A stretch of DNA of 64,000 bases. Origin: Schauerella fraxinea. Its GTDB lineage: Bacteria > Pseudomonadota > Gammaproteobacteria > Burkholderiales > Burkholderiaceae_B. The stretch covers positions 248,001 through 312,000 of the forward strand of contig JAVDKK010000003.1 of assembly GCA_030849945.1 (NCBI GenBank), read 5' to 3'. This document shows, one piece after another, positions 15,923 through 23,500 of the stretch; the stretch's first letter is position 1; every line of letters starts with the position of its first letter. The notes beneath the pieces are model-generated. The model did no database searches and was not told the DNA's origin. It worked only from the letters and a program-made list of their open reading frames with translations. The position numbers were made by a program, and so were the translations under genes.

Positions 15923-17124
15923 GCGGTATCGGAGGGTGATTCGGCAGGCGGGTTGCGGCAAAGAACGCCACCGGCCACAAGCGTGGACGCGTAAGCCCAG
16001 AACAGCGGGGCGATGCCGATCACCGTGCCGAGCGCGCCGAATGCCAGCGGCAGCGACACCTGCGACGTATTGATCAGCGCCATCCGCAATCCCACGGCCT
16101 CGGCGGCGCGGCCGGGCGGCGAATGCTGGTGCAACAGGGCCAGCATGCTGGGTTGGCAACTGCCGAGCGCCAACCCGAGCACAAAGGATAGCGCGATCAG
16201 CACGCGCAAGTCTCGGAACCACGGGTAAACGACGAAGACAACCACGGCCGTGCCGATGGCGACGCGCACCAGCGTCCAGGAACGTACGTGCCGCAGAATG
16301 AACGGCAGTACCAGCCGAATGGCGAACGTGGCGGACGAGAACGCCGCGAGGATGATGCCGATCGTCGTGGCCGACAAGCCGATCGTGACGCCGTATAGCG
16401 GCACCACGAACAAGTGCGTATCCCACGCGCCCGAGAGCATGGTGTTCACGCCCAGCACCCGGCGCAGCGGCGGGATGGCCGCGAGTTCCATCACGCGGCG
16501 GCGCTTTTCCGGCTTGGCGCCTGTGGGCGCGTCGGCGGCGCGCAGGATATGCCGCACATAATGCATGACGAGCAGGGCGACGAGCGGCGGTATCGTCAGC
16601 AAGCCGAAGGCATAACGGTCGCCCAGATGGTCGATGGCCAGCCCGGCAAACAGCGGGCCGGCAAAACCGGAGCCCGCCAGGGTGAGCGACAGCCACGAAA
16701 AGTTGCGCAGGCGTTTGGCCGGATCGGCTTGGCCCAGCAGGTTTTGGGTCGCGACCTGCACCAGCATGAAGCCGATGCCGATGCTACAGGCCGCCACGAG
16801 CAGCGTGATCTGCGACGGGAAAATGAAGGGTAGCGAGGCCCCGATCGTGGTGAGCGTGCCGCCGATCGCCAACGGGCGAAAGGTGCCGATCTGATCGATC
16901 CAGCGGCCGGTGCGAATGGACAGCAGCATCGGCAGAATAGCGAACACAGCCACCAGCCAACCCACTTCGATCGTGGACAGGCCCATCTTCAATGCCGTGA
17001 GCGACACGGTGATGCGGCCGCCGGTGAGAACCACGTGGTTCATCATCGTAAGCACGCACAGCATCAGCGCACCAGAGAAACCTGGCGCGGGCGACAGCGA
17101 AGGGTAGATTTTTATTTTGGGCAC
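15919..17124 (-). CDS. Major facilitator superfamily transporter
   Basis: About 401 residues with roughly twelve hydrophobic segments and a charged central loop (APTGAKPEKRRRVME). The motif-A-like loop RTGRWIDQIGTF follows the second segment. This is an inner-membrane secondary transporter or efflux pump; substrate unknown. The start is uncertain: a GTG at 17124 is proposed, while the frame opens at a TTG 20 codons earlier. It shares a 4-nt stop/start overlap with the ChaC gene, so a link to glutathione or peptide handling is possible but unproven. Confidence 0.85.
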   Translation of the reverse strand: MPKIKIYPSLSPAPGFSGALMLCVLTMMNHVVLTGGRITVSLTALKMGLSTIEVGWLVAVFAILPMLLSIRTGRWIDQIGTFRPLAIGGTLTTIGASLPFIFPSQITLLVAACSIGIGFMLVQVATQNLLGQADPAKRLRNFSWLSLTLAGSGFAGPLFAGLAIDHLGDRYAFGLLTIPPLVALLVMHYVRHILRAADAPTGAKPEKRRRVMELAAIPPLRRVLGVNTMLSGAWDTHLFVVPLYGVTIGLSATTIGIILAAFSSATFAIRLVLPFILRHVRSWTLVRVAIGTAVVVFVVYPWFRDLRVLIALSFVLGLALGSCQPSMLALLHQHSPPGRAAEAVGLRMALINTSQVSLPLAFGALGTVIGIAPLFWAYASTLVAGGVLCRNPPAESPSDTA

Positions 17125-17271
17125 GGCGATTAGGCTTACATTCTGGGCGCATTCGCCGCGGCTGTCGACCTTGCAGCGCAACAAGAAATGACCGTATCGC
17201 GCCGTACGGCGACGCGGGGTGCAGCGCAGCGTTTTTCAAGCGGGCTAGGCCTTCTGGGTGAGGCCGCTTAT

Positions 17272-17326
17272 GCGGGAGCATTAATGAGGCAGCGCGGAGC
17301 AGTACCGAAATAGCGGGGAGCAATAC
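17272..17326. repeat. Three imperfect ~20-bp direct repeats
   Basis: The core gcggGGAGCAnTAc recurs at about 17272, 17293 and 17313, spaced 20-21 bp, in the divergent gap between the MFS gene and tcdA. Copies differ at several bases. Spacing near two helical turns would suit a protein-binding site, but this is weak evidence. Confidence 0.4.
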
Positions 17327-17431
17327 AGAGAAGTCGGCGACTACGCGCGCTTTGCGCGTCGGACGCGAAACGCGCCACGGCGCACGGGGCAATGCACGAC
17401 GCTACACGAGGCGGCGTCGCACGCCAACATT

Positions 17432-17487
17432 CCATCACTCCACCACTCCACCACGCCACCACGCCACCACGCCACCACGCCACCACG
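17432..17487. repeat. 8-bp tandem repeat upstream of tcdA
   Basis: Five perfect copies of ccaccacg (17448-17487) preceded by two variants, ccatcact and ccaccact (17432-17447). The block ends 40 bp before the tcdA start codon, within the 403-bp noncoding gap between the MFS gene and tcdA. Such arrays can change copy number by slippage. Confidence 0.85.
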
Positions 17488-17527
17488 GCAGCGCGCGCAA
17501 CGGCAACCGCAGTGCGACAATATCGGG

Positions 17528-18406
17528 ATGGATCAAGATCGCTTCGAACTGGAACTCACGCCTGCCACGGGCGATGCAACTGACGACGCCGCCGACAGCG
17601 CGCGCCGCTTTGGCGGCCTGGATCGCCTGTACGGTGACGGCGCGGCAGCCCGCCTGCGCGCCGCCCACGTTGCTGTGGTGGGGCTTGGGGGCGTGGGATC
17701 GTGGACGGTCGAGGCGTTGGCGCGCAGTGGCATCGGCGCGCTCACGCTGATCGATCTCGATCACATCTCCGAATCGAATGTAAATCGCCAGATCCATGCG
17801 CTGACCGAAACGCTTGGGGAGTCGAAGGCGCTGGCCATGGCGGAGCGTGTGGCGGCGATCAATCCGGACTGTGCCATTACGGTAGTGGACGATTTCGTCA
17901 CTCCGGATAACGTGGCCGAAGTGCTGGCCGAACGGTACACCGTTATCGTGGATTGCGCCGACCAGGCGGCTGCCAAGATCGCAATGATCGTTCATGCGCG
18001 CGGCGCCAAGACGCCGTTGATTCTGTGTGGCGGCGCGGGCGGCAAGACCGACCCCCTGGCGCTGCGCGCCGGCGATTTGTCAGAGGCGGTGAACGATGCC
18101 TTGCTGGCCAAGTTGCGCAACACCTTGCGTCGCCATCACGGTTATCCGCGCAACGTCGACGCCAATAACAAAGCCCTCAAGCGTGTGCCGAAGATGGGCG
18201 TGCGGGCATTGTGGTTCGATCAGCAGGTGGTGCTGCCCGATGCCTGGCAGTCCGATGCGCAAGCCCCCGCAGGCATGGCGCCCCAAGGGCTGTCGTGTGC
18301 GGGATACGGCTCGGTGGTGACGGTGACGGCGTCGATGGGGCTGGCCGCCGCCAACATGGCGTTGCAACTGGCGCTACGTCAGCCGCCCCCCGCACCCACC
18401 GCATAG
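17528..18406 (+). CDS. tcdA: tRNA t6A37 dehydratase, ThiF/E1-like
   Basis: 292-residue E1-like enzyme that converts t6A37 to cyclic t6A using ATP. The ATP-binding glycine loop is VVGLGGVGSW (residues 51-59). Also seen are DLDHISESNVNRQIHA, the KTDP segment (GGKTDPLAL), and a C-terminal GLSCAGYGSVVTVTASMG segment. CsdL/TcdA differs from ThiF and MoeB by this C-terminal half. It complements the Sua5 enzyme at 8952 in the same modification pathway. Start ATG 17528 has only a weak purine run (ggg) directly before it. Confidence 0.93.
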   Translation: MDQDRFELELTPATGDATDDAADSARRFGGLDRLYGDGAAARLRAAHVAVVGLGGVGSWTVEALARSGIGALTLIDLDHISESNVNRQIHALTETLGESKALAMAERVAAINPDCAITVVDDFVTPDNVAEVLAERYTVIVDCADQAAAKIAMIVHARGAKTPLILCGGAGGKTDPLALRAGDLSEAVNDALLAKLRNTLRRHHGYPRNVDANNKALKRVPKMGVRALWFDQQVVLPDAWQSDAQAPAGMAPQGLSCAGYGSVVTVTASMGLAAANMALQLALRQPPPAPTA

Positions 18407-18483
18407 CGTCCGCGGCTAGTGGCGTGAGCCGCTAACCGGTTGCGCGACGCCGCGTTGCACAGGATGCTGCGCTTTGCGCCGGA

Positions 18484-19128
18484 CTATGTCAGCCGCACGT
18501 CGAACCAGCCGCGCAACGCGTTCGACAAGCGCAGCCGCGTCGCCCGTTTCAGGAGCTCGGGCGTAATCGTGGCTTCCTTCACCCGGCCCTCGTACATCAG
18601 TGCGCCGCGCTGCACGCCGGGCAGGCATCCGCTGGCCACGGCAGGCGTGAGCCACACCCCGTCGATCTCGAGGTACACATTGCTGCGCGTGCCTTCGCAC
18701 AATTCGTCGCGTTCGTTGAGGTACAGGAGATCGAACACGTCGGGATGCGCCGTCAGCCACTCGGTATCGGCGGCATACCAGGGCCGATGCGTGGTCTTGT
18801 GCCGCAAAAGCAGCGCATTCGAATCGAGCCGTGTGCTTGCCCATTGCACTTGGGGATCGGGTGCCAGGGCGGGCAGTGCGGCTGCGGTGAGCGTGACTGT
18901 GCCGTCGGCAGACCACAGCAGGCGTAGACGATGCGCGCTCGCGTCGATGTCGCCCAATGCCTCTGCCTCCGCCTGCACGCGCGCCAGCAGAGCCGCGTTC
19001 GGCCGCGCGTAGCCCAGCGCCGTGGCCGATGCTTGCAGCCGCGCCATGTGCCAGTCGAGCAGTTGCACCACGCCGTGCTCGGCACGCATGGTTTCGATGA
19101 GATTGGGGGCGTTCTGGGGCAGTGTCAT
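18484..19128 (-). CDS. pabC: Aminodeoxychorismate lyase-like class IV aminotransferase
   Basis: 214 residues, fold-type IV PLP enzyme. It should release pyruvate from aminodeoxychorismate to give p-aminobenzoate for folate. The PLP lysine is K111 in LLLRHKTTHRPWY, CEGTRSN (145-150) binds the cofactor phosphate region, and RLSNALRGW is typical of PabC. The protein starts directly at LIETMRAEHG, as does the C-terminal half of fused PabB-PabC proteins. No ribosome-binding site precedes the ATG. It lies in the same frame as pabB, separated by TAA plus five codons. Confidence 0.9.
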   Translation of the reverse strand: MTLPQNAPNLIETMRAEHGVVQLLDWHMARLQASATALGYARPNAALLARVQAEAEALGDIDASAHRLRLLWSADGTVTLTAAALPALAPDPQVQWASTRLDSNALLLRHKTTHRPWYAADTEWLTAHPDVFDLLYLNERDELCEGTRSNVYLEIDGVWLTPAVASGCLPGVQRGALMYEGRVKEATITPELLKRATRLRLSNALRGWFDVRLT

Positions 19129-19143
19129 GCAGGGGAGTATGCG

Positions 19144-20568
19144 TTAGAGATGAAGGCCGCTTGAATCGGACGGGGGCGGGTCGGGAGGGGACGGCACCGG
19201 CGCGGATGGCAACGACGTGGACTGTACTGACGTGGGCTGCACTGAAGCAGGTTGTGCCGAAGCAGCATGCACTGACGCCGAATGCACCGAATCAGACCGT
19301 ACTGAAGCAGACTGTGCCGAAGCAGACTGCACTGAAGCAGACTCCACCGGCACGCCCAGCAAGCGCGCTTTCCAGAAGCATTCCTGCCACTCTTCGGCGG
19401 GGTCCGAATCGTGCACGATACCGCCGCCCACGCCGTACACGCCCGTGTCATCGGCGTTCAGCACCAAGGTGCGGATTGCCACATTGAGCGAAAAGTCGCC
19501 GTTGGGCGCGAGCCAGCCCACGCTGCCGCAATACAGGCCGCGCGGTGCGATTTCGGTTGCGCGAATGTGCCGCATTGCCGCCACCTTGGGCGCACCGGTG
19601 ATCGAGCCGCATGGAAACAGCGCCCGCAGCACATCGGCGAGCGACACCTCAGGCGCGTGCGCGCGAATCGTCGAGGTCATCGTCCACACCGAGGGATACG
19701 CTTCGAGCGCGCAGAGCGCGTCCACGGTCACCGTCCCCGGCGTGGCGATACGGCCGAGATCGTTTCTGAGCAGATCGACGATCATCACGTTTTCAGCGCG
19801 GTTTTTCTCGCTGGCCAGGAGCGCTTGAGCCTGCGCGGCATCGTCATCCGGATTGGCCGCGCGCGGTGCCGTGCCTTTCATCGGCCGCGTGGTCAATGTG
19901 GCGCCTTTGCGCGCCACGAAGAGTTCGGGCGAGAACGACAACACGCGGCGCCCGCCATCATCGATGTAAGCCGCATGCGCGCTGGGATGGCGCGACGCCA
20001 ACTGCGTGTACAGCGCCTGGGCGTCGCCTGCGATGCGGACATCCAGGGGTTGCGTGAAATTGACCTGATAAAAGTCGCCAGCGTGAATGCCGGCGCGGAT
20101 CGTGTCGATACGCGGGAGGTAATCGGCTTCTTGCACACGCGGCGCGACCGACGCCACGCGCGCCGTGCTGACCGCAGGCGCCGGCCACGGCACCGTGTGC
20201 TCGGCATGCGCGTAGATCAAGGCGGTCAAGCGCGGGGGAGCGCATGATCCAGCGGTGTTAGACGTTGCCCCGGTCGAAACCCCATCGCCAATGCCTGGCA
20301 AGTTTGTCCGTTGGGGACTGTTCCCGGCCTTTGCATCGTCGCGCGCTCCGTCACCCGCGTGTACCGGCACCGCCGCCGTTTCCGGCAGCAGCCATTCGCC
20401 CAGCTCATAATCGAGCAGCAGCGCCACCCAATGACCGGCGCTGCGGCTGGCCTCGATCGCCTCCAACGCGGGCGCAACCTCAGCGCGCGTACGCGCTTCG
20501 ATACGGCTGACCAGCCCGCCTAGTGCCAGCGCGGTGCCGCCCAGCCGATCTTCAAACCTGCACGTCAT
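19144..20568 (-). CDS. pabB: Aminodeoxychorismate synthase component I
   Basis: 474 residues of the chorismate-binding superfamily, converting chorismate to aminodeoxychorismate with ammonia from a PabA partner. Active-site blocks are intact: RPMKGTAPR (228-236), DLLRNDLGRIATPG, GSITGAPK (321-328) and YGVGGGIVHDSDP. There is a low-complexity insert at about 70-110. After residue 408 the protein runs into a Ser/Ala/Val-rich repeat tail and Pro-rich end. Its ATG overlaps the uvrA-like stop (ATGA), so it is coupled to that gene. Confidence 0.92.
   Translation of the reverse strand: MTCRFEDRLGGTALALGGLVSRIEARTRAEVAPALEAIEASRSAGHWVALLLDYELGEWLLPETAAVPVHAGDGARDDAKAGNSPQRTNLPGIGDGVSTGATSNTAGSCAPPRLTALIYAHAEHTVPWPAPAVSTARVASVAPRVQEADYLPRIDTIRAGIHAGDFYQVNFTQPLDVRIAGDAQALYTQLASRHPSAHAAYIDDGGRRVLSFSPELFVARKGATLTTRPMKGTAPRAANPDDDAAQAQALLASEKNRAENVMIVDLLRNDLGRIATPGTVTVDALCALEAYPSVWTMTSTIRAHAPEVSLADVLRALFPCGSITGAPKVAAMRHIRATEIAPRGLYCGSVGWLAPNGDFSLNVAIRTLVLNADDTGVYGVGGGIVHDSDPAEEWQECFWKARLLGVPVESASVQSASAQSASVRSDSVHSASVHAASAQPASVQPTSVQSTSLPSAPVPSPPDPPPSDSSGLHL
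19195..19344 (-). repeat. 15-nt tandem repeat coding the PabB C-terminal tail
   Basis: About nine to ten units of 15 nt encode pentapeptides of the pattern S-A-S-V-Q with changes (residues 409-458 of PabB), grading into a Pro-rich end. It lies exactly between the PabB catalytic domain and the downstream PabC gene. Confidence 0.85.
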
Positions 20569-23500
20569 GACGCCGCAAGCATGAACTCGGTGAGCACACG
20601 GCCGGTATGGGATTTATCCTTCAATGCCATCACGGCCTCCGGCGTGCCTTGCGCCACCAGTTTGCCGCCGCCGGTGCCCCCTTCAGGGCCCAGATCGAGC
20701 AGCCAGTCGGCTTCGGCGATCACGTCCAGATTGTGTTCGATCACCACCACCGTGTTGCCGGCTTCCACTAGGCGATGCAATACCCGGATCAGTTTCTCCA
20801 CGTCGGCCATCGACAAGCCCACCGTGGGTTCATCGAGGATGTACAGCGTGTGCGGCAGGCGGGAGGCACGGCCCGTCTTGATCACGCCCTCGGTCATGCG
20901 CGCCTTCGTGAGCTCGGTCACGAGCTTGATGCGTTGCGCCTCGCCGCCCGACAAGGTGGGCGAGGGTTGACCCAGCGTGAGATAGCCCAGGCCCACATCC
21001 TGCATGAGCTGCAGCGGTCGATGAATCTTGGGATGGGCTTCGAAGTAGCCGATTGCGTCATCCACTTCCATGGACAGCACTTCGCCGGCACTCTTGCCGC
21101 GCATGTGCACCGAGAGCGTTTCGGGATTGAAGCGCGCGCCGTAGCAGGCGTCGCACGGCACTTTCACGTCCGGCAGGAAGTTCATCTCGATGGTGCGCAT
21201 GCCCTGGCCTTCGCACACCGGGCAACGGCCCTCGCCGGTATTGAATGAGAAGCGCGCAGGGGACCAGCCGCGCATGCGCGACTCATTGGTGTCGGCAAAG
21301 AGCTTGCGCACATCGTCCCAGAAGCCGATATAGGTCGACGGGCATGAGCGCGGCGTTTTGCCGATCGGCGTTTGGTCCACTTCGAGCACGCGGTCGATGG
21401 CTTCCCAGCCGGTCATCTCCACGCAGCCGCCCCACTTGGGCGCCTTGCCTTGCGAGACCGCCTGCACCAGATTTTCCAGCAACACTTCACGCGCCAACGT
21501 CGACTTACCCGATCCCGATACGCCCGTCACCACCGTCAATCGATTGATCGGAAAACGGGCGTCGACGCGACGCAGGTTATGCAAATGCGCGCCCTGGATC
21601 TCGATCGCCGGGGTGTCCCTCTCGACCGGACGGCGGGGTTGCAGCGGATGCTGCAACGGATGCTTGAGATAACGGCCAGTGACCGATTCGGGCGCGTTCA
21701 TCAGATCTTCGGCCGTGCCCTCGGCCACCACGCGGCCGCCGCGCACACCGGCGCCGGGACCGATATCGATAATGTGCGACGCACGGCGGATGGTGTCGTC
21801 GTCGTGCTCGACCACCACCAGCGTGTTGCCGTTTTTCTCAAGCCGCGCCAAAGCGTCCAGCAGAATGCGGTTATCGCGCGGGTGCAAGCCGATCGTGGGT
21901 TCGTCCAGCACGTAGCACACGCCTTGCAGGTTGGAGCCCAATTGCGCGGCCAGACGAATCCGCTGGGCTTCGCCGCCGGACAACGTGGGCGCTGCGCGAT
22001 CGAGCGCCAGATAATCCAGACCCACCTCTTGCATGAAGGTGAGCCGGCCGCGAATCTCGGCCAGGATGTCGCGCGCGATTTCGTTCTCACGACCGCGCGT
22101 GACCAGCCCCATGAAGAAGGTAAAGGCTTCAGATACCGGCATGGCCGCCAACGTGGCGATCGATCGGTCGCGCCATCGCACTGCGCGGGCGACCGGATTC
22201 AGGCGCTCGCCATGGCAGGCTTTGCACGCATGCGCGTCGCCTTCGTACCATGCGTTCCAGGCCGTTTCCTCGCCCGTTTGCTCGGCATCGAAACCTTGCA
22301 ACTGCAAGCCCGTGCCAAAGCACTCTGTGCACCAGCCGTGCTTGGAGTTGTAGGAGAACATGCGCGGATCCGGCTCGGGAAAGCTCATGCCGCAGCAGGG
22401 GCACGCGCGCTTGACCGAGTAGTGCTGCTGTTCGAGCGGCGCGTCCAGACTGTCGCGCAACCCGCTCACCGGCCACACCACGCTCATCACGCCTTGACCA
22501 TGCTCAAGCGCTGAAGTGACGGCGCGGCGCAGTTCGGCCTCGTTGTTGGCTTCGATCGTGAGATCGGCCACGGGCAGCTCGATGGTGTGCTCTTTGTAGC
22601 GATCCAGACGCGGCCAATTGGTGGTGGCGATAAATGCGCCATCCACGCGCAGATGCGTGTGTCCCTTGCCCGACGCCCACTTGGCCAGATCGGTGTAATA
22701 GCCCTTGCGGGCGCTGACCAGCGGCGCCATCAAACCGATGTGCTGGCCCGTGTGATCGCGCCGCAAGCGGGCCACGATCTGATCGGCATTCTGCGGCTCG
22801 ACCGCGACCTGGCAATCCGGGCAGTACTGCGTGCCCAGCTTCATGTACAGCAGGCGCAGGAAGTGATGGATCTCGGTCATCGTGGCCACGGTGGACTTGC
22901 GCCCACCGCGACTCGTGCGCTGCTCGATCGCCACGGTGGGCGGAATGCCGAAGATCGCATCCACATCCGGCTTGCCGGCAGGTTGCACGATGGCACGCGC
23001 ATAGGAGTTGAGCGATTCGAGGTAGCGACGTTGCCCTTCGTTGAACAGAATATCGAACGCCAACGTGGACTTGCCCGATCCCGACACGCCAGTGATGACC
23101 GTGAACTTGTCGCGCGGGATGTTGACCGTGACGTTCTTGAGATTGTGTTCGCGGGCGTTGTGAATCTCGATCGCCTGCGTGCCGGCATTCTTGCGCCGGC
23201 GGCGCACGAGCGATTGCAACGGCGTGCCGCTGCCGCCCGTGAACAGGCCGTCTGCGTTTTGCGTGACGGCGTCGGACTCGCCGCCTTCGGCCACGATCGT
23301 GCTCGAGTACGTATCGTCGCGACTGGCGAGCGCCTGGGCGGCATACGCCACAGCAGGTTCGCCGAGTTGCGTGGCCGGCGCATGGCGCTCGGGCGAGAGC
23401 ACATTCAACGTGTATTCGCGCAGGGCGCGGCCCGTATGCGAGGCGGCGACCGCCATCACATCGTCGGGCGTCCCGTAGGCCATCAACTGGCCGCCGGCGT

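Noticed and set aside
17125..17184. Longer MFS protein starting at a TTG
   Set aside because: The added 20 residues are hydrophilic with two cysteines and no family match; the GTG at 17124 is closer to the first membrane segment, though not proven.
18412..18432. Terminator between the convergent tcdA and pabC genes
   Set aside because: GCGGCT/AGCCGC forms a 6-bp stem but no T-run follows on either strand.
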